44,247 nt of DNA, from the NCBI GenBank assembly GCA_050944915.1, contig JBMNRY010000003.1:1-44247 (forward strand), written 5' to 3'. The notes under the pieces are model-generated. The model was given only the letters and a program-made list of their open reading frames with translations. It was not told where the DNA came from and did no database searches. A program made the position numbers and the translations under genes. Position 1 is the first letter of the stretch. The number at the start of each line of letters is the position of its first letter. The stretch is from JBMNRY01 sp050944915. GTDB taxonomy: Bacteria > Bacillota > Limnochordia > JAAZLZ01. Shown piece after piece: positions 16,610 through 24,986 of this stretch.

Positions 16610-17641
16610 CTATGCTAGCTTCGGCTCCTGTTCCATTGGGACACGGGAATTCCCTTGGGAAACCTTATGATCCGCTTTCATCGCATCGTAACGTTCATAG
16701 GCGTTAATAATCCGCTGAACTAAGGGATGGCGGACCACATCCCGCTCCGATAGATAGACAAAATCTATACCTTCCACACCGGCCAAAATGTTTTGCACTT
16801 CGATCAGCCCCGATTCCTTACCGTTGGGCAAGTCCCGTTGGGTGATATCACCGGTGATGACCGCCTTAGAACCGAAGCCTAATCGGGTGAGGAACATCTT
16901 CATTTGTTCCGGCGTAGTGTTTTGAGCCTCATCGAGGATGATGAAGGAATCTTCCAAGGTGCGACCCCGCATATAGGCTAGGGGGGCGACTTCGATGATC
17001 CCCCGTTCCACCGCCTTTTGATAGGCATCTACCCCTAAGATCTCGTATAATGCATCATATAAAGGCCGCAAATAGGGGTCAACCTTATCCTGGAGATCGC
17101 CGGGCAAAAAGCCTAGGTTTTCCCCGGCTTCCACCGCCGGTCTGGTGAGGATGATTCGTCCATATTCTTTGCGTTTCAGCCCAGCAATAGCCATGGCCAT
17201 GGCTAGATAGGTTTTGCCGGTACCGGCAGGACCAATGCAAAAGACGATCCCGTGTTTCTTAATCGATTCGATATATCTTTTCTGTCCCAGGGTCTTCGGT
17301 CGAATTTGCTTGCCTCGGGCAGTAACTTGAATCACTTCACCGCCAATTTCCTGCCAGGAGGTTTTCTCCCCTTCCTTGATTAGGGAGATGGCGTAAGCTA
17401 CCTCTTGGGGCGTGATCAAATGGCGCCCCCTTGCCCGCAGGAGCAAGCTTTCCAGGACCTGCTTGACCTTGTCCACTTTCCCTGGAGAACCGATGATGGT
17501 CAATTCATTTCCCCGGGGTACAATTTGGACAGCGAATTCCCTTTCGATGTTGAGCAGGTGTTCATCACCCCGCCCACATAGGTTCAAAGCAGTAGCATTA
17601 TCTTCTACTACCAATTTGACTTTACTCGAAGTTGTGTTCAA
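16610..17641 (-). CDS. phoH: PhoH-like P-loop ATPase
   Basis: 343 residues. The N-terminal KH-like region (about 10-80) and the PhoH NTPase domain (about 120-325) are both present. Walker A is GPAGTGKTYLA, Walker B is SFIILDEAQNTTPEQMKMFLTR, and the sensor region is VITGDITQRDLP. PhoH/YbeZ proteins are linked to RNA metabolism and act with YbeY. The TTG start is tentative: GGAG is only 4 nt upstream. An out-of-frame mini-ORF of nine codons begins at an ATG 10 nt earlier behind GGGGGG, so start choice or coupling deserves care. Confidence 0.95.
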   Translation of the reverse strand: MNTTSSKVKLVVEDNATALNLCGRGDEHLLNIEREFAVQIVPRGNELTIIGSPGKVDKVKQVLESLLLRARGRHLITPQEVAYAISLIKEGEKTSWQEIGGEVIQVTARGKQIRPKTLGQKRYIESIKKHGIVFCIGPAGTGKTYLAMAMAIAGLKRKEYGRIILTRPAVEAGENLGFLPGDLQDKVDPYLRPLYDALYEILGVDAYQKAVERGIIEVAPLAYMRGRTLEDSFIILDEAQNTTPEQMKMFLTRLGFGSKAVITGDITQRDLPNGKESGLIEVQNILAGVEGIDFVYLSERDVVRHPLVQRIINAYERYDAMKADHKVSQGNSRVPMEQEPKLA

Positions 17642-17686
17642 ACTTCTCCATTACCCCCCATCGAGACTATCTATCATTTTATTTTA

Positions 17687-18916
17687 TCATAGGTTAGTAT
17701 CGGCCGCTACCCCCGTTTCCCGGGGTATGGGCCGGAATTGGCCGATCTTCTCCCGGGTTTCCCGCACGAGGCGCACACCGATTTTGCCCGATTCTTCCAA
17801 CACCGTCTCCATTTCGCTGAGGATGGTGCTCATCTCCGGCAAACGGCGATCGAGGCTTTCCTTAGCCGCCCGGCGGGCCTGCTGCAAAGCTTCCCTTCTA
17901 GTGAGACGCATCTGGTTGGCCGCCAACTCTTCGTAAAGGACGTGGTGCCATTCCACGGGGAGATAGGCCAAAGGACCAGGTAAGCGTTTAACCTGTCGTT
18001 CTTCTTCAAAGTAACGAAAGGGATTCTCCTTCCCCCGGGACCACACCCAACGGTGGATATATAATTCATAGTCCTCTATTCGATTACCGGTGAGGGCGAA
18101 TTCAATCCGATTTAGCGGTAACATAACGGTTTCTTCATACCAAACCCGGGCTTCCACGATTCCTTCGGCCCGCAGGTAAGGCGGACGTCCCTCCCTTAGC
18201 AATCGATAGTAATCGGGGTGCCACCGCCCCAAGGCTCCGCTGATAAGGAGCTGACCCTCCCGCACTGTATCGCCCGGGCGGACCAGGGGGGTCCCGCTAA
18301 AGGCCATGATATTGACAATCAAACCATCTCGGGTAGCCACGATATCCCCGGGGAGGGCTAATGCTTCGTCGGAGAAGGTCTTTTCCACCACTTGCACCCG
18401 GGCCAGGGTTCCCTGAATGGTGATCCCGGCCCAAGCCACCCGGGGCAGGCGGTTAACCAGATTTCTTTCCAACCGCCCCGTTTCCAAACCGAGGCGGGAG
18501 ATGCCGGGACGCAAACCTTCTTCAGCCAATATTTCTAATATTTCTTTGTTATCCAAATATTCATTTCCTTCAATTTCAATGAACCAGACAAAGGTAGATA
18601 AATAAATAATTAGCCCGCAACAGGCAAGACCACCGAGAATTAATCCCGCTCTGCTCCCCAGTCGAGCTAATAGAAAGGGCAGACCCCCCCGCTCCATGAT
18701 TTCCACCCGGACGCCGGCCTGGCGACAACTGCTTCGAACCCGGCGAAAATGGGCAACGGTAGTTTTGGCCACCAAAAAGTCGGGGCGGAGTTTCTCCACA
18801 TCCCAGAACTGCAATCCCCTTCGGGATGCTGCATTCAGAAATTTTTCGGGGTGTTTGCCTTGTATTTTGATTATAACATAGCCGAAAGCATTAAGCCATA
18901 AATCCCGTAATGCCAT
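17687..18916 (-). CDS. yqfD: Sporulation protein YqfD
   Basis: 409 residues. Family required for efficient sporulation; in B. subtilis it is mother-cell (sigma-E) expressed and biochemically uncharacterised. One membrane helix (about 88-110, LILGGLACCGLIIYLS) separates a cytosolic N-terminal domain from a larger external region with FIEIEGNEYLDNKEI and the VVEKTFSDEALALPGDIVATRDGLIVNI stretch typical of the family. ATG start with a GGGGG ribosome-binding site. It follows yqfC by 19 nt and precedes phoH. Confidence 0.93.
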   Translation of the reverse strand: MALRDLWLNAFGYVIIKIQGKHPEKFLNAASRRGLQFWDVEKLRPDFLVAKTTVAHFRRVRSSCRQAGVRVEIMERGGLPFLLARLGSRAGLILGGLACCGLIIYLSTFVWFIEIEGNEYLDNKEILEILAEEGLRPGISRLGLETGRLERNLVNRLPRVAWAGITIQGTLARVQVVEKTFSDEALALPGDIVATRDGLIVNIMAFSGTPLVRPGDTVREGQLLISGALGRWHPDYYRLLREGRPPYLRAEGIVEARVWYEETVMLPLNRIEFALTGNRIEDYELYIHRWVWSRGKENPFRYFEEERQVKRLPGPLAYLPVEWHHVLYEELAANQMRLTRREALQQARRAAKESLDRRLPEMSTILSEMETVLEESGKIGVRLVRETREKIGQFRPIPRETGVAADTNL

Positions 18917-18935
18917 CTAATTTTCCCCCTTCCCG

Positions 18936-19214
18936 TCACTGAAAATAGATGGCATTAATCCGACCATCGATGATGATTTCCTCCCGATAAAGGGTTGTTA
19001 AGGTCAATCCTTCGCCGCAGATGACCATCTGGCCCTCGTGGAATGCGATCCGGATTTCCTCCGGACTATATTCCACGATCCCTTTATGGTTCTCCACCGC
19101 CAATTGGAGGTCTCCCATGATGGTCGTCCGGGGCAAATCTAAGGCCACATCTTTCGGCAGCTCCAGCGCTTCCGTTAACCGAAATAAAAGGCCCCTTTTC
19201 CTGGCAGCTGTCAT
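18936..19214 (-). CDS. yqfC: Sporulation protein YqfC
   Basis: 92 residues, normal for YqfC, a small sigma-E-controlled sporulation protein with a YabP-like fold. The pattern LPKDVALDLPRTTIMGDLQLAVENHKGIVEYSPEEIRI is characteristic of the YabP/YqfC family. It heads the yqfC-yqfD-phoH-pgpH-ybeY-dgkA series after an intrinsic terminator at 19343-19374, so a promoter probably lies in 19215-19340. I could not assign one with confidence. Confidence 0.92.
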   Translation of the reverse strand: MTAARKRGLLFRLTEALELPKDVALDLPRTTIMGDLQLAVENHKGIVEYSPEEIRIAFHEGQMVICGEGLTLTTLYREEIIIDGRINAIYFQ

Positions 19215-19342
19215 CCCCCGCTCAACTCCCTCGATTTACCCTGGTTCTACATAAGCCTATGCGGGAACTAGGGGGGACATTACTCCTGAAAGGAGCCGAG
19301 TCAAGACCCTGGCAGGAGGCCTTTCGTCTCCCTTTTAAAGGG

Positions 19343-19374
19343 AAAAATACCCCCTGTCCGAAAGGGACAGAGGG
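19343..19374 (-). terminator. Terminator between the floA unit and yqfC
   Basis: Ten-base-pair stem CCCTCTGTCC/GGACAGGGGG with loop CTTTC, followed by TATTTTTC on the minus strand. It ends the nfeD-floA-hypothetical unit, which separates it from the sporulation genes. Confidence 0.88.
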
Positions 19375-19382
19375 CTATAGAG

Positions 19383-19751
19383 TTACAAATCACCAAACCG
19401 GATAGGTCTTTGGGCCCGGGGCCTTTGCAAAACCTGGGCCATGATGAACCCCTGTAAAAGGGGGTTACGGCTCCAACGCACCCTCGAAACGGGCCTCTCC
19501 TCCATCGGCAGCGAGAAATCATCCTCTTTCAAATCTTCAGCTTGAAATTCTTCGTCCCACCGGCTGTCATCGAGGGTCTCCACCTGCAACCGGGGAATGG
19601 CCGGTCTTTCCTCGGCCTCCGGCACCCATTCCGGCAGACCTGCCTCAGGAGGTTGGTCAGGAGGAACCGGTCTGCCCTGGAGGCCTTTTAGAACCGCCGA
19701 CAGGACGGCCATAACCACATAGGTGATAAATAGCGCCCAAAGGGAACCCAT
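19383..19751 (-). CDS. Hypothetical membrane-anchored protein in the floA-yqfC interval
   Basis: 122 residues, family not recognised. One hydrophobic segment at about residues 4-22 (LWALFITYVVMAVLSAVL) is followed by a proline- and acid-rich stretch (about 25-85). The C-terminus is basic and better ordered (RNPLLQGFIMAQVLQRPRAQRPIRF). The topology suggests a single N-terminal anchor. It follows floA by 12 nt and precedes a terminator, so it is probably cotranscribed with nfeD and floA. It occupies the place of B. subtilis yqfB, but I see no basis for calling it an orthologue. A role as a flotillin partner is only a guess from position. Confidence 0.75.
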   Translation of the reverse strand: MGSLWALFITYVVMAVLSAVLKGLQGRPVPPDQPPEAGLPEWVPEAEERPAIPRLQVETLDDSRWDEEFQAEDLKEDDFSLPMEERPVSRVRWSRNPLLQGFIMAQVLQRPRAQRPIRFGDL

Positions 19752-19763
19752 CTGCTCACCACC

Positions 19764-20762
19764 CTACTTTTTCCTTTCTTCCGGGCCCTCCTGTCCCTCC
19801 GTCTGACTCAAACCGGCGATGGAGCGCCGCATTTCTGTATCGGCGATTACATTCCGCATGTTGTAGTAATCGAGGACACCGAGATTTCCTTGACGGAGGG
19901 CTTCAGCCAAGGCCTTGGGCACTTCCGCTTCCGCTTCCACAACCCGGGCCCGCATTTCTTCCACATAGGCCCGCATTTCCTGTTCCCGGGCCATGGCAGC
20001 AAAGCGCCGTTCGGAAGCTTTCGCTTGGGCGATGTTCTTATCGGCTTCCGCTTGGTCGGTCTGAAGTTGAGCCCCGATATTCCTACCCACATCGACGTCC
20101 GCGATATCGATGGAGAGGATCTCAAAGGCCGTCCCTGCATCTAACCCCCTATTTAACACCAAGTTGGAAATGGTATCGGGGTTTTCTAAGACTTCCTTAT
20201 GGGATTCCGCGGAACCGACGGAAGAGACAACACCTTCCCCTACCCGGGCGATGATGGTCGGTTCACCGGCACCACCAACTAAGCGGTCGATATTGGCCCG
20301 CACCGTCACCCGAGCCTTGGTTTTCAATTCGATACCATCCTTAGCCACTGCAGAGATCAGGGGCGTTTCAATGACCTTTGGGTTGACACTCATCTGGACG
20401 GCTTCTAGGACATCCCGGCCCGCCAAATCAATGGCCGCCGCCCGCTCGAAGGTCAAGGCAATTTCAGCCCGATGGGCAGCGATCAAAGCATCGATTACCC
20501 GGTCCACGTTCCCTCCCGCGAGATAATGGGCTTCCAGCTTATCGATAGCTACCGGCAAGCCGGCTTTCATACCTTTGATCAAGGGCATGATGATCTGGGC
20601 TGGGGGCACTCGGCGCAACCGCATCCCCACGAGGGTGATGATACTGACCTTCACCCCCGCAGCCAAGGCCGAAATCCACAACCCCACGGGGATGATATTC
20701 AACAAGAAACCGACCGCAATAAGGATTAACAAAAAGGGAAAGAACAGGATCACCAATTCCAT
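19764..20762 (-). CDS. floA: Flotillin-like protein FloA
   Basis: 332 residues. Scaffold protein of functional membrane microdomains. Residues 1-25 form the hydrophobic membrane insert, followed by a PHB/band-7-like domain (about 50-230) and a coiled-coil region rich in Ala and Glu (about 230-295, YVEEMRARVVEAEAEVPKALAEALRQG). Full length. ATG start after AGGAGG. Downstream of nfeD (11-nt gap), the standard nfeD-flotillin pairing. Confidence 0.97.
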   Translation of the reverse strand: MELVILFFPFLLILIAVGFLLNIIPVGLWISALAAGVKVSIITLVGMRLRRVPPAQIIMPLIKGMKAGLPVAIDKLEAHYLAGGNVDRVIDALIAAHRAEIALTFERAAAIDLAGRDVLEAVQMSVNPKVIETPLISAVAKDGIELKTKARVTVRANIDRLVGGAGEPTIIARVGEGVVSSVGSAESHKEVLENPDTISNLVLNRGLDAGTAFEILSIDIADVDVGRNIGAQLQTDQAEADKNIAQAKASERRFAAMAREQEMRAYVEEMRARVVEAEAEVPKALAEALRQGNLGVLDYYNMRNVIADTEMRRSIAGLSQTEGQEGPEERKK

Positions 20763-20773
20763 GTCATCGCCTC

Positions 20774-22069
20774 CTATTGATCTTCCTTGACCTTGACTAT
20801 GATCTTACTTCCCTCCACCCTGATGACTACTATCGGCGACTGGGCAGGAATGTAGCGTCCTTCCGAAAGGGCATCTAATCTTTCTCCCTCGATCTCGATA
20901 ACCCCTGAAGGACGTAAAGGAGTTAGGGTTTGACCCTCCTTCCCGGCGTAATGGGCCATGGACGGCGGTGCTACATAACCTTCTTCCTTGGTGGCACTGG
21001 TGCTCAATACCAATCGGTCCCACGCACCGATGCGACCGGCGTAGCGAATAAGTAAATAGCCGAAGAAAATAGTGCTGACCAAAGTCACCGCCATCACCCC
21101 TAAGGCTGCCTGGGGAGTGGGGAAACTGCTGTAAATGCTGTAGAAAATGGCCACTAGACCCCCGATCCCCACGAAGCCAAAACCAGGGATCAAAAAGATT
21201 TCAACCAGCAGCAGGACTAAACCGACGATGAAAAGGAAGATGGAACCTACACCCGCTAGACCCACTAGATAACGGCCCCCGAAAAAAACACTTAAGGCGG
21301 TGATGCCTACGGTCCCCGGGATCCCCCAACCGGGGGTGGTCACCTCGGCGATCAACCCTAAAAAGCCGATGGTTAACAGCAAGGAGCTCACGGTGGGGGT
21401 GGTGAAGAAACGGGCCATCCGTTCCGCCCAATTGGGCTCCATCTCGATGATCTCCGCCCCTGTAAGGCCCAATTCGGCCAAGACTTCTTGGCGGCTGGTG
21501 AGGATCAGATCGGCAAATCCCCTCCGGGCCGCTTCCTGGGCCGATAGGGTTAGGATTTTGTCCTGGGCCACTAAACCTTCAATCACCAGATCCCGATCGA
21601 CCATCGCTGCAGCGATTAACGGATCCCGCTGATTTCTTTCGGCCATGCTCTCGAATTCAGCCCGCAGCGCGGAAACGGTTTTTTCTTCCGCCGGTCGAGG
21701 TTCCGCGGCCCCGATGGAAGAGCCGGGGCTCATGATTAGGGTATCGGTCGCGATGGCGATTAAAGCCCCCGCCGACCAGGCCCGTCCCCGCACATGGGCG
21801 ATGATAGGGATGGGAAATTCGATGATCATATCGGCGATCTCCGTAGCCGCGTCCACCCGTCCCCCAAAGGTATCAATCTCCATGATCACCGCCTGGACGC
21901 CTTCCCTTTGGGCTGTTCTCAATGAACGCTGGACAAACTCAGCCAAACCCGTTTCAATATCACCTCGGATGGGGATGACTAAGACCCGTTCGGAACCGGC
22001 GGCCTGCCCAACTAGGGCGGAGATCAACAGCAAGGAGAGCAGGATTATCTTCAACCAATGTCCGCGCAT
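20774..22069 (-). CDS. NfeD-family membrane protease (YqeZ type)
   Basis: About 431 residues. A signal peptide (1-25) is followed by a ClpP/crotonase-like serine protease domain (about 30-215) with EIDTFGGRVDAATEIADMI and the nucleophile region GRAWSAGALIA. Four to five membrane helices (about 230-345) follow, then a C-terminal OB-fold NfeD domain ending GRYIPAQSPIVVIRVEGSKIIV. Long NfeD proteins partner with flotillins at the membrane. I chose the ATG at 22069 because AGGAGG is 7 nt away; the ATG at 22075 would have 1 nt. Confidence 0.95.
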   Translation of the reverse strand: MRGHWLKIILLSLLLISALVGQAAGSERVLVIPIRGDIETGLAEFVQRSLRTAQREGVQAVIMEIDTFGGRVDAATEIADMIIEFPIPIIAHVRGRAWSAGALIAIATDTLIMSPGSSIGAAEPRPAEEKTVSALRAEFESMAERNQRDPLIAAAMVDRDLVIEGLVAQDKILTLSAQEAARRGFADLILTSRQEVLAELGLTGAEIIEMEPNWAERMARFFTTPTVSSLLLTIGFLGLIAEVTTPGWGIPGTVGITALSVFFGGRYLVGLAGVGSIFLFIVGLVLLLVEIFLIPGFGFVGIGGLVAIFYSIYSSFPTPQAALGVMAVTLVSTIFFGYLLIRYAGRIGAWDRLVLSTSATKEEGYVAPPSMAHYAGKEGQTLTPLRPSGVIEIEGERLDALSEGRYIPAQSPIVVIRVEGSKIIVKVKEDQ

Positions 22070-22157
22070 AGACATACCTCCTGACCCCTAATTCTCCCTC
22101 TAGATTGAAATCCCTTGCCTTAGCTTACAGCACTTTCCACCCAAACATGTATTTAGA

Positions 22158-22188
22158 TAAAGAAAACCCGGTACCTGTCGATACCGGG
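22158..22188 (-). terminator. Terminator after rpsU
   Basis: CCCGGTA/TACCGGG stem with an 8-nt loop, then TTTTCTTT on the minus strand. It separates rpsU from nfeD. Confidence 0.88.
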
Positions 22189-22196
22189 GTCCATGC

Positions 22197-22373
22197 TTAT
22201 CTATAGCGCCTTTTGCGCGCGGCTTCCGATTTCTTTTTCCGCCTTACACTAGGTTTCTCGTAATGCTCATGTCGGCGAGCATCCCTCAACACACCGCTCC
22301 GCTGGCATGAACGCTTAAAACGTCGCAGTGCTCTATCTAAAGGCTCATTTTTGCCAACCCTTACCTCCGCCAA
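22197..22373 (-). CDS. rpsU: Small ribosomal subunit protein bS21
   Basis: 58 residues, the usual S21 length, with the family sequence VRVGKNEPLDRALRRFK, then SCQRSGVLRDARRHEHYEKP and a basic C-terminus KRRYR. S21 sits on the 30S platform and aids initiation. The start is TTG at 22373, 7 nt after GGGAGG. It has its own promoter (22468-22497) and terminator. Position downstream of mtaB is conserved among Firmicutes; the yqeY gene that often follows is absent here. Confidence 0.97.
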   Translation of the reverse strand: MAEVRVGKNEPLDRALRRFKRSCQRSGVLRDARRHEHYEKPSVRRKKKSEAARKRRYR

Positions 22374-22405
22374 CCGTCTTCCCTCCCCCCTAGGACACTA
22401 AACGG

Positions 22406-22448
22406 GGAAATCTTCACATTTCCGGGGGCGGGCCCACGAAAATGCCCC
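22406..22448 (-). promoter_or_regulatory. Structured rpsU leader (two hairpins)
   Basis: Within the roughly 88-nt leader, GGGGC/GCCCC (22448-22444 with 22429-22425) encloses a GGGCCC segment. Directly after it GGAAAT/ATTTCC forms a second stem with a 6-nt loop. The hairpins end 33 nt before the start codon. Autogenous binding by S21 is possible but unproven. Confidence 0.4.
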
Positions 22449-22467
22449 TTTCATTAGCACACGTCCA

Positions 22468-22497
22468 ATTATACACCGGTTCTTTCCCCGCTGTCAA
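22468..22497 (-). promoter_or_regulatory. Sigma-A promoter of rpsU
   Basis: Perfect -35 TTGACA (22497-22492), 18-nt spacer and perfect -10 TATAAT (22473-22468). It begins 8 nt after the HIT-family gene stop. Confidence 0.87.
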
Positions 22498-22504
22498 ACC
22501 CTCA

Positions 22505-22849
22505 TCAGCCCGGAGGCCAAGTCAATTTTCGACCACCGAGCAAATGGAAGTGCAGGTGAAAGACCGTTTGACCTGCCCCTTCATTACAATTGACGACCAA
22601 CCGGAATCCCTCTTCTGAAACACCCTCCCGCGCGGCTAGTTCTTTGGCCACCAGGTGGAGATGTCCAATTACATCCCGATCCTCCTCACCAAGGGCCGCC
22701 AAACTGGGGATGTGCTTTTTGGGGATGAGTAAAAGGTGCACCGGTGCTTGGGGATTAATATCCCGAAAGGCTAGTACTAGATCATCTTCGTAAAGGATTT
22801 CCGTATCTAATTCCCGATTGACGAATTTACAAAAGAGACAATCAGCCAT
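22505..22849 (-). CDS. HIT-family protein (HinT-like nucleotide phosphoramidase)
   Basis: 114 residues. Members hydrolyse AMP-linked phosphoramidates or related nucleotide conjugates. The N-terminal CLFCKFVNRELDTEILYEDD and the histidine triad GQTVFHLHFHLLGG with HxHxH are intact; Cys pairs near the N-terminus resemble zinc-binding HIT forms. ATG at 22849 after GGGAGG with 8-nt spacing. A copy of the GGCAGGA-N15-YCGAA motif lies 50 nt upstream, in the gap after mtaB. Confidence 0.94.
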   Translation of the reverse strand: MADCLFCKFVNRELDTEILYEDDLVLAFRDINPQAPVHLLLIPKKHIPSLAALGEEDRDVIGHLHLVAKELAAREGVSEEGFRLVVNCNEGAGQTVFHLHFHLLGGRKLTWPPG

Positions 22850-22899
22850 GACTGGCACCTCCCCTCATTGGTCTTTGGGGCCTGAACACAAATCCTATC

Positions 22900-22926
22900 T
22901 TCGACGTGTCGGGGTTGAATCCTGCC
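22900..22926 (-). promoter_or_regulatory. Recurrent intergenic motif GGCAGGA-N15-YCGAA, copy C
   Basis: GGCAGGA (22926-22920) and TCGAA (22904-22900) are separated by 15 nt on the minus strand, in the mtaB-HIT gap. Function unknown. Confidence 0.6.
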
Positions 22927-22929
22927 ACA

Positions 22930-24231
22930 TTAGACTAGTTTCCCAACCACATACTCCCTATGGGCTTCAGCGATCTCGACCAGCACCATTTGTCCGATCA
23001 ATTCTTGGCTTCCAGGCAGGAGGACCCGCACATATTGGTCGGTTAAACCTTCGTAGCCCTGCCCCTGGACCCCTTCCACAATCACCTGCTGCTTGGTGCC
23101 TACCAAACTGCGATGGAAGGCATGTTGGAGCTCTTTGCCCAAGGCGATCAACCGCCGACTTCGCTCCTCTTTGACGGCCTTGGGCAGCTGCCCTTGGAGC
23201 TTGGCCGCGGGGGTGCCGGCCCGGGGGGAATAGGTAAAAACGTGAAGACGGCTGAATCCCACCTCTTCCACCAACTGGATAGTCTCTTGAAAGTCCCCTT
23301 CCCCTTCCCCAGGGAAGCCGACAATAATATCGGTGGTCACCGCTAGGCGGGGGATGGCCCCTTTAGCCTCAGCGATAATGTCCAGATATTCTTCCCTGGT
23401 ATACCGCCGTCCCATAGCCTTTAAGATCCGATTACTACCGCTTTGCAGGGGTATGTGGAGATGGGGACAAATATTGTGGGAATCGGCTATGACGGCCAAC
23501 AATTGGGGGGTAACTTCCTGGGGATCGACGGAGCTGATCCGCAATCGATCCAGCCCCGGGATGGAAGCTAAATCCTTTAACAGCCTGGCCAAGTCCCAAC
23601 GGCCATCTAAATCACGACCATAACCTCCCAAATGGACCCCGGTGAGGACGATCTCCCGGTAGCCCCCGTCCACCAGGGTCTCCACTTCCCTGAAAACTGA
23701 AGCAGGCGAGCGGCTGCGGCTGGGGCCCCGGGCCAACCGCACTTTGCAATAGGTACAATAGTTATCACAACCATCTTGCACCTTCAAAAAAGCCCTGGTC
23801 CGTTCCCGTTGGGTACCAAAGGGCAATTCTTCAAAGACAGAATCCTTCAAGGAAAGGATAAGTTCTTGTCTTTGACCCTCCATGGCTTCTTCCACCAAAT
23901 CGACGATCCGATCCCGTCCGGCAACGCCCACCAGGACATCGACCTCGGGGATTTGGCGCACCTCTTCGGTTTCTTCCTGGACATAACACCCCATAGCCGC
24001 CACAATACCTTGGGGGTTGTCCCGCTTAAAACGGCGGATAGCCTGCCGGGATTTCCGATCGCTGGCCGAAGTGACGGTACATGTGTTGAGGATGTAAATA
24101 TCGGCCTCTTCCCTGGTGGAGACGATCTCATAGCCCCGCTGCCGGAACAACTGGGCCACCGCCTCGGTTTCGTACTGATTCACTTTACAACCGATGGTCT
24201 CTAAGACTACCTTCTTAGCCACTGCCCTCAC
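22930..24231 (-). CDS. mtaB: tRNA (N6-L-threonylcarbamoyladenosine(37)-C2)-methylthiotransferase MtaB
   Basis: 433 residues. Radical-SAM enzyme that converts t6A37 to ms2t6A37 in tRNAs reading ANN codons. Domains in order: N-terminal UPF0004 (about 8-100) with three Cys that can bind the auxiliary 4Fe-4S cluster (IGCKVNQ, LNTCTV, MGCYV); radical-SAM core with GCDNYCTYC at about 153-161; C-terminal TRAM domain (about 370-432). Start codon is GTG; an internal GTG three codons later is also possible. The 5' end overlaps rsmE by 17 nt. Homologue of B. subtilis yqeV. Confidence 0.96.
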   Translation of the reverse strand: MRAVAKKVVLETIGCKVNQYETEAVAQLFRQRGYEIVSTREEADIYILNTCTVTSASDRKSRQAIRRFKRDNPQGIVAAMGCYVQEETEEVRQIPEVDVLVGVAGRDRIVDLVEEAMEGQRQELILSLKDSVFEELPFGTQRERTRAFLKVQDGCDNYCTYCKVRLARGPSRSRSPASVFREVETLVDGGYREIVLTGVHLGGYGRDLDGRWDLARLLKDLASIPGLDRLRISSVDPQEVTPQLLAVIADSHNICPHLHIPLQSGSNRILKAMGRRYTREEYLDIIAEAKGAIPRLAVTTDIIVGFPGEGEGDFQETIQLVEEVGFSRLHVFTYSPRAGTPAAKLQGQLPKAVKEERSRRLIALGKELQHAFHRSLVGTKQQVIVEGVQGQGYEGLTDQYVRVLLPGSQELIGQMVLVEIAEAHREYVVGKLV

Positions 24232-24985
24232 CTGCCTTCCGGGGCGGCCCCCCTAAATCACCCCATTGGTACAAAACCATGGTGATCACCGCCATCCCCG
24301 CGGTCTCGGTGCGGAGAATGCGGGGTCCCAAAGATACGGACAATAATCCCTTTTCCTGGGCTAGGGCCGCCTCCTCAGGATCAAAACCACCTTCAGGGCC
24401 GATCAAAATATTAACCTCCGGGGGTGGATCGACTCCTTGGAGGACATCCTTTAAGCTCCGACCTTCTTCCCCTTCATAGGCCAGCAAACCTAAGGCATCG
24501 GGCTTTTTGCTGTCCAACAAGGCCGGTAAAGAGCTTACTTCTTCCACCTGCAGGGGTATGGGCCGACCCGATTGTTTCGATGCCTCATCGGCGATCCGCT
24601 GCCACCGGGCAACTTTCTGCTGGGCCTTTTGACCCTCGAGGCGGACGATGGAACGCCGACAAGAAAAGGGGGTCAAGGTAGTCGCCCCCAACTCTGCGGC
24701 CTTCTGGACGATGAAATCCATCTTCTGACCTTTAGCCAGCCCCTGCCATAAATGGACTTGTAAGGGCGGTCCTTCCACCTCTTGGCGGCTCAGGAGATCT
24801 ATGTAAACCATTTGATTATCGATTTCCCTGATCTTTCCCTGGCAAACGGTACCTTGGCCATCATAAAGCTGAACCAGGTCCCCAGGGCCTAAACGCAAGA
24901 CATTGATCAGGTGGTGGGCTTCGGGGCCCTTAATGATCCCTTGCTCATCGGTAAGATCCTCCCCGGCCACGATAAAGCGATGCAT
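24215..24985 (-). CDS. rsmE: 16S rRNA m3U1498 methyltransferase RsmE
   Basis: 256 residues. SPOUT-class SAM methyltransferase acting on U1498 of 16S rRNA. An N-terminal PUA-like domain (about 1-70, HHLINVLRLGPGDLVQLYDGQG) precedes the knotted domain with QKAAELGATTLTPF, LIGPEGGFDPEE and the C-terminal LGPRILRTETAGM. The ATG at 24985 is chosen because MHRFIV matches family N-termini; the upstream extension overlaps prmA and lacks a ribosome-binding site. It follows the prmA stop by 1 nt. Confidence 0.95.
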   Translation of the reverse strand: MHRFIVAGEDLTDEQGIIKGPEAHHLINVLRLGPGDLVQLYDGQGTVCQGKIREIDNQMVYIDLLSRQEVEGPPLQVHLWQGLAKGQKMDFIVQKAAELGATTLTPFSCRRSIVRLEGQKAQQKVARWQRIADEASKQSGRPIPLQVEEVSSLPALLDSKKPDALGLLAYEGEEGRSLKDVLQGVDPPPEVNILIGPEGGFDPEEAALAQEKGLLSVSLGPRILRTETAGMAVITMVLYQWGDLGGPPRKAGEGSG

Positions 24986-24986
24986 A

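Noticed and set aside
21645..22091. Open reading frame of 148 codons antisense to nfeD, and similar long plus-strand readings at 5841-6302 and 27280-27759
   Set aside because: They are shadows of strongly recognisable minus-strand genes, with low-complexity translations and no family resemblance.
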